In this document: positions 54,546-64,000 of the stretch, piece by piece | How the letters are laid out: the number at the start of each line of letters is the position of its first letter | How positions within the stretch are numbered: the stretch's first letter is position 1 | Origin: Acanthosepion pharaonis | Taxonomy: Eukaryota > Mollusca > Cephalopoda > Sepiida > Sepiidae | Reading direction: 5' to 3' | Length of the DNA stretch: 64,000 bases | Assembly: GCA_903632075.3 (NCBI GenBank) | Contig: CAHIKZ030000129.1 | Span: 452,001-516,000, forward strand | The notes under the pieces: generated by a model | Told to the model about the DNA's origin: nothing | The model's database searches: none | What the model saw: the letters and a program-made list of their open reading frames with translations, nothing else | Position numbers and translations under genes: made by a program

Positions 54546-55269
54546 AGATCCGATCATAAGTAAGTTATGCAAGCATGCTACTATGATGCACACAGACATT
54601 CCAAGTGCAGGGTGATTAATGAAACATCAATCCAATATGCACAATAAACTCTGAATAAAGGCTTTCATTTGAATTATGTAAATGATTTTATCAAACACCA
54701 GAGCAAAATAAATCAATAATAGCAACCAAGGCTCATAGAACGTTTCAACTGGACGTATTAACATGTACACGTTTTGTCTTTGTGAATTAAGACGGGCTAC
54801 AGTAAATATTTTGTTCAGTACCATAGGTTTGCTTATCAGTTGCCAGTTCTTAACCAATTAACCGTCTCCTATGGTAAATGGCTTTATTTAATGTCACCTG
54901 TTTATCCATATTAAGCATCTGATCGTCGGATCTGATAAGGTAATTTAATTTATTACCCCTCTTAACCTCAAAAATCTCAACAAATTTTCCTTACACAGTT
55001 TTCTCTTTCATGTCGACCTGAAGAAGCCGAACTCAACACATGTCACGTCGGCGAAACGATCATCAGACGATCTGTTTAGTGTTATTTATTTGTAATTTAT
55101 TTAAAAATGTGGCATAAGGCCAAAATGGAGGAATTTACTTGTGGTCACCGGGAATGTATTGAGAAATATCAAGGATCTGTCAGTTAATATGATAGTGAGC
55201 TCTCTTTCATTGGTGTGCCTCTGTAGCAAACTCCATTATGAATTGCTTATTTTATTTAAAATATATATA
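54546..55269. other. No gene recognised; possible PLE-end-like segment
   Basis: CGACCTGAAGAAGCCGAACT followed by GTCACGTCGGCGAAACGATC (about 55014-55060) resembles the CCTGAAGA...CGTCG-CGAAACG motif near the ends of some PLE and DIRS-like elements, but this is a weak recollection. Confidence 0.25.
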
Positions 55270-55390
55270 CAGGATGATTGAAAAGAAACTCCCTATGTTA
55301 TGTATGATGGACTTTCCCGTGTAACTATAATTTTTACGAGACTAGAGAATCCATCATACATAAAATATGGAGTTACTTTTCAATCACCCT
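55270..55390. mobile_element. Foldback MITE, family 3
   Basis: CAGGATGATTGAAAAGAAAC plus TCCCTATGTTATGTATGATGGA (55270-55311) is inverted against 55350-55390, which ends GTTACTTTTCAATCACCCT. The arms are about 41 bp with a 38-bp centre. TA borders on both sides suggest a mariner-type target. Confidence 0.82.
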
Positions 55391-55409
55391 ATATATATAT
55401 ATATATATA

Positions 55410-55440
<31 letters not shown>

Positions 55441-55450
55441 AATAATAATA
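55391..55450. repeat. (TA)n-(ATT)n-(AAT)n compound repeat
   Basis: TA, then ATT units that switch to AAT units, giving a weak hairpin. Confidence 0.95.
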
Positions 55451-55692
55451 GAAATCTAATAAGTATAAGAAACTATACTCGCTCGGAAAACCTTCGGTGT
55501 ATTGATTTGCAAATAAACAAGCCAATACCAAAGGGATAAAAGGTATAAAAAAGTAAGAACCAAGAACATGTACGTTAACCGAAAGTAATCGTCCAGAATA
55601 CGAGTTCAAGACCCAAAGAAAAAAAAACACCGATGTGAGTAGACAATATAACTAAATAAAGTGCTCAATACAGTAAGTAGAGCAGACCTAGT

Positions 55693-55783
55693 TAAACCTA
55701 AAGTGCCAGACAAATCTACCAAGGTTTCACCTAAGCAGATCGTCAGTGAAACCTTGGTAGGTTTGTCTGGCTCTCTAGGTTTA
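55693..55783. mobile_element. Near-perfect 38-bp hairpin element
   Basis: TAAACCTAAAGTGCCAGACA plus AATCTACCAAGGTTTCAC (55693-55730) is inverted against 55746-55783 (GTGAAACCTTGGTAGGTTTG...), with three mismatches and a 15-bp loop. A (TA)n array follows at 55798. Confidence 0.85.
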
Positions 55784-55797
55784 TCTATCTATCTATA

Positions 55798-55845
<48 letters not shown>
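55798..55845. repeat. (TA)n array
   Basis: Pure TA after a short (TATC)n-like lead. Confidence 0.95.
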
Positions 55846-55847
<2 letters not shown>

Positions 55848-56030
55848 AATTTGTCTTCAATTATATTGCAGTACTTCTATGTCTAATGTGGTGGATCTGC
55901 ATGCCTCGAAAACTGATATGTCCCGGAAAGTGATATATTTGTTCGAAGTAGCAAAGTGGTTTTGGACTACTGTAACCAAGTAGGACAATCTAGCAGGTAA
56001 CAGTAATGGACTGGTCCTCGTCGCATTGGT

Positions 56031-56082
56031 AGGCAATAGGCGTAGGCAACAGGCGAAGACAATAGGCGTAGCCAATAGGCGT
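56031..56082. repeat. 13-bp tandem repeat, four units
   Basis: AGGCAATAGGCGT, AGGCAACAGGCGA, AGACAATAGGCGT and AGCCAATAGGCGT follow without spacer. Confidence 0.92.
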
Positions 56083-56149
56083 CGTCTTGTACCTCCACAT
56101 CAGTCTGTATTTAGGGCTGACACCAGCCAATCATATTACTGTGAGGGGG

Positions 56150-56575
56150 AACCCATCAAAAACTAATATCCAGCTTAAATTTTGCCTGAACTATAAAATC
56201 AGCCAATAGCGTTGATGAGAATATATTCAACTAAGCTATCAAAAAACTTATAAAAACGAAGAATGTCTTACCAAAAAGGCACAAATTGAACATTCCAATG
56301 CGATCTATCAACTCTGATATAGGCAGTGCCCCACCACACAGAAACTAACAAAACCCGTTTTGAAAATACTAACGACTATTTTAGAAACTATCAGTACTTA
56401 ACACATTAAAAGTACTGGCGATCTCGTCAATAAATTAAAAAAAAAAACATGACATCAATTAATCACAAATTCATATGCAAAATCCTTACACAAAAACATA
56501 CCAGTGGACCAATGCCTACATTTTCTAATGAACTACGTCACAAAATCGAAACTAAACCTCAACCTACCAACTGAC
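56150..56575 (+). pseudogene. PLE reverse-transcriptase fragment
   Basis: The plus strand reads LPKRHKLNIPMRSINSDIGS, AP, then frame changes to pieces of L-K-L...NYQYLT and TGDLVNKL-like sequence, then (other frame) HKFICKILTQKHTSGPMPT, equivalent to KSLHKNIPVDQCL in the third frame, and KLNLNLPTDKII. The blocks PKxHK...PMRPI.S..GS and SLYTNIPVDQCL are characteristic of the N-terminal palm of Penelope RTs. No GIY-YIG domain follows; a LINE-B fragment starts at once. Frameshifted and truncated. Confidence 0.65.
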
Positions 56576-56577
56576 AA

Positions 56578-56960
56578 AATCATAAAATCTGTCGACTTCA
56601 GGACGTAGTCCATCATTCCTCTCCACAATTTCTTGTCGTTTGAAGCTATTAAATAAAGATTGTCTTTTCGTTCTCACTCTTAAACCTTGTTCTGCCATCC
56701 ATTTACCCAAGCTTATGCCTCGTTTTCTTCTGTCCCTTCTGCTTTGAGTTTGTCCTAAAAATATAAAATTTTTCAAACCGTCTTTCGTTATTATGTGCTT
56801 GAGAAATTCCAGTTGTCTCTTCCTGGTGTTAGGTATAAGTGTCCTTTTTATTCCATTTTCTTTATAACTTCGTCGTTGCTCACATGTTCGGTCCATGGCA
56901 TTCTCAGCATCCTTCTACAGAACAACATTTCTGTTGTTTCAAGTCTCTTCTTCATCTGTA
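56578..56960 (-). pseudogene. LINE-B C-terminal fragment
   Basis: Minus strand: MKKRLETTEMLFCRRMLRMP (from about 56955), then frames with KRTLIPNTRKRQLEFLKHII, TKDGLKNFIFLGQTQSRRDR and LGKWMAEQGLRVRTKRQSL. Same block order as 14.3-14.7 kb. Pseudogenic. Confidence 0.8.
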
Positions 56961-57129
56961 ATGTGATTTTTCAGTATTGACTGCTAAGTAGTAAGATTAG
57001 CCTATATCTTACAAGAATTCTTAGAATCGGGCCCTTTGAAAATATTCTATTTGAAAATATTGAATACTATCGCGATAAATTTGACACCTTACTAATATAA
57101 CTACATAATATTAACTAACTAGATCAATT

Positions 57130-57835
57130 AAATAAACTAGACATATGCGATTTTGCAGGTCGGGCACACTAGAAGCAGACGCGGAAGTTTAAATATCTGG
57201 GAAGCGTTTTCACAGAGGACGGTAAGTGCGACACTGAGATCCGTAGACGTATTGGGATGGCCAAGGACGCATTCCAAAAGGCTGGGCAGAGTATTGCTAG
57301 ACAGGAGGATTTCTTTGGTAACAAAGAAAAAAATACTGAGCTGTTACGTGACATCTGTCCTCCTTTACAACAGCGAATGTTGGACGATTTCCTCAAAGAT
57401 GGAGAAGAGACTCGAGGCGACGGAGATATGTTTCTACAGAAGGATGCTGAGGATATGTTGAACCAAGAGTGTGAGAAACGATGAGGTCTTAGAGAGTGCA
57501 AACAAGGAGGAGGCTTATACTTAACATCAGGAAGAGGCAGCTGAAGTTTCTGGGACACATAATGAGAAAGGAGGGCCTGGAAAATCTGATACTCACAGGT
57601 CGAATAGAGGGAAAGAGAGACGAGTGAAAACAACGCGTGACATACTTGGCGGGCTTAAGCAAGTGGATGACAGAATGTGGTCTCGGGGAGGAAGCAGAGG
57701 GAAGGAACTTGTTGAGAGCTGCAAGGGATAGAGGAAGGTTGAGAGCCATCATCGCCTACGTCCTGAAAGGACATGGCACAGAAAAAGAAAGAAACAAATT
57801 TGAAACTACAATATCCACCGTAAGTTAACAAACAA
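57130..57835 (+). pseudogene. LINE-B polymerase C-terminal third, plus strand
   Basis: The plus strand in successive frames reads KFKYLGSVFTEDGKCDTEIR, RRIGMAKDAFQKAGQ, LDRRISLVTKKKILSCYVTS, VLLYNSECWTISSKMEKRLE, CFYRRMLRIC, then KRQLKFLGHIMRKEGLENLI, LTGRIEGKRD, VTYLAGLSKWMTECGLGEEA and IIAYVLKGHGTEKE. It is the best-preserved copy of this end, with long open runs and only a few frameshifts, so probably the youngest LINE-B insertion here. The RT core is absent. Confidence 0.87.
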
Positions 57836-57905
57836 AAACGACCTCATACAATTTTATTCACATCACAACAATAAAATTTAAATCTGAGGTAATCATAGTT
57901 TGTTT
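57836..57905. other. Short spacer
   Basis: Unassigned. Confidence 0.4.
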
Positions 57906-57954
57906 TTATTTTTTTTTAAATCATAAATACACACCCAGCAGTCTTGCAAAAAAG

Positions 57955-58610
57955 TGTGTCTGTTTTCAAATTTTGTAAGGCTGCGAAAGATACCGTTTGT
58001 CACGATCAACGGACGTCCCCTCGGAGAGGCGCCGTGCCTTGAGAGACTATTGGGCCTTAAAATCACACCTGACCTCAAGTGGAACTCCTACACACGAGCC
58101 GTCGCTAAAGATGCAGGTAAACTCATTGGCTCCCTGTACCGTTCTATTAAGCATCTGACTCCACGTGCTGTCTTCTATCTCTTGTAGGGTCAGATCAGAC
58201 CAAGAATGGAGTACTGTTGTTATAGATCGCACTTTCCAGTCTCGAAAGAGTCCAGAAGCGCCTCCGAGTCATTGTAGGTGCCGAATTATTTTCCAACATT
58301 CAACCTCTCTTCTACAGGCGGGATGTGACAAGCCTTTCTTTGCTCGGAAAGTGCTCGGACGAACTACATTCCTTGGTTCCACCATGCCACTTACATTGTA
58401 GCAAACCAACAACATTCCCTTTATATTAAATCGGTGAAAAGTAAATTCCACACGAACAGCTTTTTCTCGGGAACCACTGACCTGTGGAACCGACTCCCAC
58501 AACGGTATTTCCCGATCACTACAATCTTAACCTGTTCAAATCTAGGTTTAACCGTTATCTTTCCCTTCTATACGTATAAACTGACCTTTAACGTAACCTT
58601 CTACCTCGAG
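57955..58610 (+). pseudogene. LINE-A-type C-terminal region
   Basis: The plus strand reads KIPFVTINGRPLGEAPCLER, LLGLKITPDLKWNSYTRAVA, KDAGKLIGSLYRSIKHLTPR, AVFYLL, stop, GQIRPRMEYCC and, after frame changes, SVKSKFHTNSFFSGTTDLWN and RLPQ. This is the post-RT region of CR1/jockey-like LINEs. The first part is open for 77 codons, then stops and frameshifts appear. The 5'-truncated copy begins near 57955, and a SINE follows directly. Confidence 0.82.
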
Positions 58611-58652
58611 TGACCCACGGGTCTTGTAAAGACGAGATATGAATCCAATTTT

Positions 58653-58975
58653 AAACTTACAGCCAAATCACGTTGAAACTCCGGTTCTTCGATCACCGAA
58701 GTTAAGCAACGCATAGCTAAGATACCAGGTGCTGTAAACTTGGATGTACGGATGATGAAAAGGATAACGACTCGAAATTGAAAATCAGAGAGCCGAGTTC
58801 TAATTCCAGTCGGGTTCGTTGTATTCACTTATGCGCAAGTATCCTTCGGAAAAATTATGAATCCACCTCTTCTCACTCCAGTTATGGGTTAATTAGAAGG
58901 TCTTGTATCAGTAAATCATTATTATCTTCAAAAAATTCTTACAGTCTGAAAATATTTTTTTGTTTCAAATAACCT
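58653..58975 (+). mobile_element. SINE with near-complete 5S-rRNA-like head joined to tRNA-like region, copy 3
   Basis: 58655-58740 reads ACTTACAGCCAAATCACGTT, CCGGTTCTTCGATCACCGAA, GTTAAGCAACG, then skips about 30 nt and ends ATACCAGGTGCTGTAAACTT. In order these match the 5' half and the 3' end of animal 5S rRNA. A tRNA-like part follows (GGATGTACGGATGATG, B-box-like GAGCCGAGTTCTAATTCC), then the body (CTCACTCCAGTTATGGGTTA) and the tail CAGTAAATCATTATTATC. Strongest evidence for the composite head; both halves carry polymerase III promoter elements. Confidence 0.85.
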
Positions 58976-59303
58976 GCAAATGGGTTGATAAGCTGTAGAT
59001 AACAAAGCAATCAATCAATTCATTTTCTATTCCTCCTGCTTTAAATAGGATAGACTGGAATCTATATTACTAGGAAGCAGTCAGTCTATGAGAAGGTTTA
59101 CTGCAGATTTAATATCGAGAAGAAAGCAACAGGATACTGTTTCCCGAAGTCATGGCAATTCACAGATAACAACGAAACGGGATCTATGAACTTCCATGAC
59201 TGCCTGCTTTTTTAAAAAAATATTCTACTAAAAAAATGAAAAAAAAAAACAAACCCAGCAACAGTTATTTAATCTATGCTTATAAATATGACAGTACGTG
59301 GTA
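58976..59303. other. No feature recognised
   Basis: Unique AT-rich DNA. Confidence 0.45.

Positions 59304-59356
<53 letters not shown>
59304..59356. repeat. (TA)n array
   Basis: Pure TA, followed by a GA-rich stretch. Confidence 0.95.
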
Positions 59357-59359
<3 letters not shown>

Positions 59360-59409
59360 GAGTGAGATAGAGAGAAAGAGAACATGTACATTCGTGCATG
59401 TATATATGT

Positions 59410-59580
59410 TTGTATGTTGCAGAGGTTCGGGTCTGCGTAACGCTTACCAGTACGTAAAAATAGAATCGGCAGAGTTCGAATTTCGGCTGAGGCTGTCTAT
59501 ATTCATTCACTTGACGCTCATACCATTGAGAACAGTATGAATCTACATTCTTCCTGCATTTTGTCGTGATCACCAGATAT
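59410..59580 (+). mobile_element. Possible SINE fragment
   Basis: CGGGTCTGCGTAACGCTTAC could be a degraded A-box and GGCAGAGTTCGAATTTCGGC carries a B-box-like GTTCGAATTTC. The spacing is tRNA-like, but the body shared by the other SINEs is not visible. Confidence 0.35.
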
Positions 59581-59660
59581 GTTGACAAAATGTTTCGTCA
59601 CTGACATGTCATAATGTCAGAAGAGTGACAATGTAAGGGAAAACCGCTGTCTCTTATCTA

Positions 59661-59781
59661 TGAGAAGGTGTTGAAAATGTCTCACCCCGACACGAAAGGA
59701 TTTCAAAAACTGCTATTCTGTTATTTGATCAGATTTTGGGAAATGAGGCGGGCCAAGAACTTTTCAGTAATCCCTCGCACT
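59661..59781. mobile_element. Foldback MITE, family 1 (copy 3)
   Basis: TGAGAAGGTGTTGAAAATGT at the left is inverted against AAGAACTTTTCAGTAATCCC at the right; inner parts ATTTGATCAGATTTTGGGAA match the copy at 26548-26612. Left flank TA. Confidence 0.7.
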
Positions 59782-60541
59782 TTACTTTCCGATGCAGTTA
59801 CAACACAAAGCTGTTACATATATTTTCCTCCTTGACAGAAGTTGTTAATAATAATAATAATAATAATAATAACAATAATAATAATAATTCCTTTATGTTT
59901 TTATTGGACTTAGTCTGAAATAATCTAAGCGAGAAAAATGAGATTTACTGTATGATGAGTTTAGGATTGTAGTGATCGGGAAAACATCCTACCCAGAGTC
60001 TGTTCCAACAAAGCAGCAATTCTTGGAAAGAAGTCGGCTGAGTAGAACTTCCTTCTTACTATCGGGATGTGAAGAGAATGAGGATGATTCAGTCCCGTGT
60101 CCGTCGCATGGCACGACTCAAACTGCGAAGGTCAGTACTGATGGAACCAGGGAATGCAGCTCATCAGAATACTTGACGTGGAAATAGCAATGGTGTAGTG
60201 AAAAGCTTGCAGCGTTTCGTCTGTGGGAAAGGGGTTGCAGTGGTTCCCAACTGATTTGGGGCCATGCCCCACTTTCGTATTTCTAAAATTTCGGTTCCCC
60301 CCCCGTAATATTTAATTTTTACATGTATGCCAATTATATATATACGTTCATACACACAAAATATTTTGATGTATACATACTGTATATGCATCGTATGTAT
60401 TAACACACATTAATATTAACACTGTCACTCAGACTCACTAGAAAACAATTCACTGTTAATAACTCATTCTCAAATTGCCCCCTTATTCTGTTAATATAGT
60501 AAGTAGAAGGGTACATATCTTACGCATGTCCCACCAAAATA
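59782..60541. other. (AAT)n microsatellite and a dispersed-repeat-like stretch
   Basis: (AAT)n at about 59847-59888. GCAGTGGTTCCCAACTGATT and GGGGCCATGCCCC (about 60236-60270) look like part of a known style of dispersed animal repeat, but I cannot name it. No gene. Confidence 0.5.
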
Positions 60542-60908
60542 TAGGGTGACCCCAAAAAACGGGAATTTTTGAAGTGCGTATTGCCAGACATGAGCAAGTG
60601 GCAACACTGCGAGACAGTGACCTTGAGCAAGTAAACATTTCGCCATTTAGAATTCAAGATGAAATTCACAGTATCCCAGCTGAGATGTTGCAGCAGTCAA
60701 TGAGGAATCTCAACAGCAGATTTCAAGAATGCATTCGTACAGCAGAACGCCATCTACAGGACGTAATTTTTAAAAAAAATAAAAATTCCATCATTGTTTT
60801 TTAAATGGCATGTTTTAAGGTTTCAATTACTATGAATAGAATATTTTTCTTCTATCACTCTTGGTTTTATTGGATTGTTAAAAGTTCCCATTTTTTGGGG
60901 TCACCCAG
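60542..60908 (+). mobile_element. Tc1/mariner-type MITE with transposase C-terminal remnant
   Basis: The left end GGGTGACCCCAAAAAACGGG (60544 on) and the reverse complement of the right end (GGGTGACCCCAAAAAATGGG) are inverted repeats over about 30 bp with few mismatches, with TA borders at 60540-60541 and 60909-60910. Inside, LRDSDLEQVNISPFRIQDEI, HSIPAEMLQQSMRNLNSRFQ and ECIRTAERHLQDVIFKK match the C-terminal tail of an IS630/Tc1-mariner transposase (RIQDEI.SIP.EML...). The DDE core is deleted. Total about 367 bp. Confidence 0.83.
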
Positions 60909-61229
60909 TATTACCATGCCCTAACGGTTGGGCATACTCCCCACGTTGGAAATAATTGGGTTGGAGGGTGAAAATTAATTCATCACTCACAAGGCTGTGT
61001 AGATGCTTTTGAACTAAAACGAAACAGGCATGTGAGGACTGGACAACATTACCCCAGATATTACATTTTCAGTCTGAACTATAATATAAAGATAATGTGT
61101 GTGTGTGTGAGTGTTTGTAAGCGAGTCCATATCTCTAAGGCCTTGTTTATTTGAATAAATAGCGACTGAATTGAACGTAACTGCAACCTATTATTCAGAT
61201 ATTCAGGAAATTACAAATACAGAATAGTA
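60909..61229. other. No feature recognised
   Basis: Unique DNA with a short GT run at about 61097-61110. Confidence 0.45.
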
Positions 61230-61620
61230 CAACTTCTTTTTCTTCTTCTGTGTGCCATGTCCCTTCAGCATGTGCGCTATTTCTAGTCCTTTGTAGCTCT
61301 TAGTAAAGTTTGTCTTATAGATATCCCTATCCTACCAACTATTTACACAAGCTCGTTAAGTAAGTTATATTGCTTTCACTAAGCCCTGTGTGTGTCAAAA
61401 TTTATAAGCTCTCTTTCCTCATTATGTGCTAGAGAAATGTCAAATGTTTCCTTCTGATTTTAAATATACGGGTCCTTTTTGTTTCCATTTTCTCTAAATC
61501 TTCGTCATTGCGCATATGTTCAATCCATAGTATTCTCAGCATCCTTCTGTAGAACCATATTTCTGTTACCTCAAGTCTCTTCTGCATCTCTGATGAAAAG
61601 GAACAACAGTAGTTCATTAA
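61230..61620 (-). pseudogene. LINE-B C-terminal fragment
   Basis: Minus strand: YCCSFSSEMQKRLEVTEIWF, YRRMLRILWIEHMRNDEDLE, KMETKRTRIFKIRRKHLTFL, stop, HIMRKESL and YLTSLCK. Same end as at 57.4-57.8 kb, with more decay downstream. Confidence 0.8.
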
Positions 61621-61940
61621 AAATATTTGACAATAGAAATTTTGTCACCTGTTGCATGTTTTGTTTATATTTAATATTTCACTGTTAGTGAGTGAGGCTA
61701 GGTATAAATACCAGTAGTCTATGACATTTGAATATGCATTAAGCTAACAAGTAACTTAATTTCGCATATAAGAATCGGAAAGTATTGAAGGGTCATTTTT
61801 GTGGGTGAAATTGCATCTTACATGCCATCAGATACGCTAATTCAATCAGTTCCTATTTATCCGATTAATTAAATATTAAACAGAAAATGCCTTTACTAGT
61901 TAAGCAAATACACCTACCCCATTTCTATATGTTTTTTTTT
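61621..61940. other. No feature recognised
   Basis: Unique AT-rich DNA and a poly-T run near 61932-61942. Confidence 0.45.
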
Positions 61941-62480
61941 TTACATTTCACCCCCAAGAAAGGCGAGAATGCCACTAGGACGCAAGGGGTTACAGAGAAT
62001 AAAAGCAAGAGTAAAGAGGGTTGTTTGAACAAATGATAGTGAATGACAGGGATCAGGAATCAAGGCATCAGAAGATTGACATTACATTTGATTATTTGAA
62101 GATTATAGCTATCAGGGAGGCAAGTAAGAGGAAGGGAGTTCCACTGTTGGGAAGTGCGAGAGAAGCTGTTGGAGTACAAAAGGCGGTTACATTTAACTAT
62201 TTTGACAGTGAAAGGGTGAAACCGAGATACTAACCTATTAGCACGCTTAAATTCATGCAGTTGGGGTACCAGTGAAAGTAGCTTGTCAGAGCAGTTGCCA
62301 TGAAAATATTTTTAGAAAAAACAGAGGAAAGCCACAGCACCTCTGTGAGAAAGTTACTGTAGACGAGATGCCAAATCAGAACCTATCACATTGAATATCC
62401 GTCTCTGGATTTTGTCGAGGATCTCGAGATTTACAAAATTTAGCTATGTCTGGCACAAGACCGGAGTAGTGGATCAAACA
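61941..62480 (-). pseudogene. LINE-A C-terminus and 3' end, minus strand
   Basis: The plus strand ATTTCACCCCCAAGAAAGGC with AGAATGCCACTAGGACGCAA is the reverse of the LINE-A tail. Minus-strand coding traces follow, for example the equivalents of SRQQWNSLPS and DLQIFKCN at 62075-62150, and degraded upstream blocks to about 62480. It parallels 51835-52380, which shares GAGGGAGTTCCACTG-like sequence in the plus orientation. Confidence 0.7.
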
Positions 62481-62725
62481 ATGAGAATTGAATTCACGAT
62501 ACAAGCGAATCGATCTACATAACAAATTTAAATGCACCAAGTGACATTAATAGAGAAATGATATTCTTAGTTTTGTACAAGGCTACTCCAATATGGTATA
62601 CGTGAAAATCGAATCTACTCAAAGAATAATGGCCTGCGAGATAATTTTCCCCATTTATATACTACGGAGGGCACCCTTACATAGATATGTACTAATGTTA
62701 GCTTACTCGGATAAGAGAATCGACT

Positions 62726-62880
62726 CGGATATGCTACTAATGTAACGGCTATTGGTTCGGAAATATAAATCAACGTACCGAGTTCGAATTCCAGTCTAGT
62801 CCGTTACATTCACTTTCTCACAAATACTCTTGGGAAAGATATGAATCCATATCATCTGTTCTATAGGCTTAATTCCCGTT
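62726..62880 (+). mobile_element. tRNA-derived SINE, 3'-shortened
   Basis: TGCTACTAATGTAACGGCTA (A-box-like) and GTACCGAGTTCGAATTCCAG (B-box-like), then TCACTTTCTCACAAATACTC and AAAGATATGAATCCATATC. The body ends near TCTATAGGCTTAATTCCCGT, where a LINE-A tail begins. Confidence 0.72.
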
Positions 62881-63005
62881 CTTTTATTGTTTTCTCTCCT
62901 TAAAAATGTCTTTTGCTTTTCACGCATTCTTTCACACTGAGTAACCCCTTGCGCCTTAGCGGATTTATTGCCTAGCTTGGGGTGAAATGATTTTAAAAAA
63001 TTAGA
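62881..63005 (+). pseudogene. LINE-A 3' UTR scrap
   Basis: ACCCCTTGCGCCTTAGCGGA, then TTGCCTAGCTTGGGGTGAAA and a short A-rich end match the tails at 54.5 kb and (minus) 61.95 kb. It directly continues the SINE at 62726. Confidence 0.65.
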
Positions 63006-64000
63006 AAAATAAATACAAAGGCAGACTGGACTCTCTTAGCCATAGTTGACAACCAGTCTATGAGAAAGACAGTTCTAAATTCAAAACCGGTATGTAACCC
63101 TGACGTAGCGCTTACTATACAGCAGCTGAAAAGATTATGGTGTGCACAATTAACTGTATCGCGAGGTTGTGGAATCGATTATCTCGACTGAGATCGAATA
63201 AAAGAAGATTCGAACGAACTTTTGTAAATAGATTGTAGAATTGGGACCGAGAAGGATAGTAAGAAGACAATTGTTACTTAGGATGTTCTGAAGAGCTATT
63301 AGAAAATCCGTCCACGGCACATAAAAAAACCCTGTGTGGATCGAACTCGCTACACTGGATATTATTCACATTTGCGCTCAGCTAGGCGTCGTTATTTGTA
63401 TATGCATGCTCTTTCGTATATATGTCGAAGGGTTTCTTTGGAGAAATCATGTGCATATTTTTATTTGCAAAATTAAATTTCTATGAACTTGAGAATTTTA
63501 TTTTTGACGAAAAATGCGTAAGCCTGTGTATTTCACGTCAAGTTAAAAATATGTTTCTTCATAAATCTTTGAGCTCTACAGAATACAGGATAGTACCAAG
63601 AAAATAAATATGAACACTTAGATGGTATTTTTTCTCCAAGAACAAAATATTAGTAAGCACCAATTATAAAACCAACCAGTAAATACCACAATACCAGAAA
63701 GAAGAAAAATGCATCTCTCCAGACAACAGACAAGTCATACACCGACAGATCTTCTCGACACCATTGATCGAAGACAAATTATTAAAGATATCGATTATGT
63801 GCTTCCATAAGTCTTTCATGTTGTTTCTGAGGCCGACATGAGAAGTTCCTCTTCGTATCTAATTCGCCAAGAATGTGTTTTTGCCTTTATTCTTTTAGGT
63901 GTATGCGTGTGAGTGATTTTTAAGAATTGTTTTCTTTATTTTTCATTTCCTTTTTAATACAAAATGGACGCCATATCAAATTTTCGTGTCTAAATTCGAC
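63006..64000. other. About 1 kb with no gene recognised
   Basis: At 63160-63240 the plus strand reads RLWNRLSRLRSNKRRFERTF then VNRL, stop, similar in style to a LINE C-terminus (DLWNRLP...). The match is too short to annotate firmly. The open frame at 63422-63607 has no recognisable motif. Confidence 0.35.

Noticed and set aside
57169..57633. 154-codon minus-strand open frame
   Set aside because: It is the antisense shadow of the LINE-B polymerase C-terminus, which has clear family motifs on the plus strand.
58653..58740. A genuine 5S rRNA gene
   Set aside because: About 30 nt of the middle of 5S rRNA are missing, it is a single unit and not a tandem array, and it continues into a tRNA-like SINE body shared with other loci.

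Overview
The window looks like intergenic or intronic DNA from an animal nuclear genome. It is AT-rich, has several dozen long (AT)n arrays, no operon-like gene packing, and no exon series that I recognise as a host gene. Almost all coding-like sequence is decayed transposable elements. Penelope-like elements, CR1/jockey- and RTE-like LINEs, tRNA-derived SINEs and Tc1/mariner/pogo elements occurring together fit a mollusc, most plausibly a coleoid cephalopod such as an octopus. That placement is inference from recalled family resemblance, not a search.

Layout. 0-7 kb: two Penelope-like (PLE) GIY-YIG fragments, a complete but dead Tc1 element (955-2530), an internally deleted mariner-like element (4267-5081), and a 1.1-kb element with perfect 65-bp inverted arms between two (TA)n arrays. 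7-16 kb: foldback MITE, purine-rich tract, LINE fragments in both orientations, a LINE tail split by an LTR-like insert, a SINE. 16-26 kb: two related solo-LTR-like elements, SINEs and a long CR1/jockey-like LINE (about 22.0-25.9 kb) carrying a nested LTR and a nested SINE with 19-bp target duplications. 26-33 kb: dense (TA)n arrays with foldback elements, a second mariner copy, a third PLE fragment, polypyrimidine tracts. 33-42.7 kb: LINE endonuclease and reverse-transcriptase pieces, a zinc-knuckle-like remnant, a second copy of the long LINE, a pogo/Tigger-like element with a 16-bp repeated end. 42.7-52.5 kb: MITE, polypyrimidine tract, LINE fragments, SINEs, a minus-strand LINE RT domain, and the longest (TA)n array (about 160 bp). 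52.5-64 kb: GT-repeat modules, paired CACGTG motifs, hairpin MITEs, a PLE reverse-transcriptase remnant, LINE and SINE copies, and a mariner-type MITE (60542-60908).

The elements parasitise or interrupt each other: LTR into LINE, SINE into LINE, LTR into SINE, and TA-targeting DNA elements beside (TA)n arrays. I see no intact, expressible element and no clear host gene. The most notable observation is a SINE family whose head joins 5S-rRNA-like sequence to a tRNA-like promoter. Working labels used below: LINE-A (CR1/jockey-like; 3' end near a GGGTGAAA motif), LINE-B (RTE-like, C-terminus with FYRRMLR), LINE-C (3' tail with ATTACC-type repeats).
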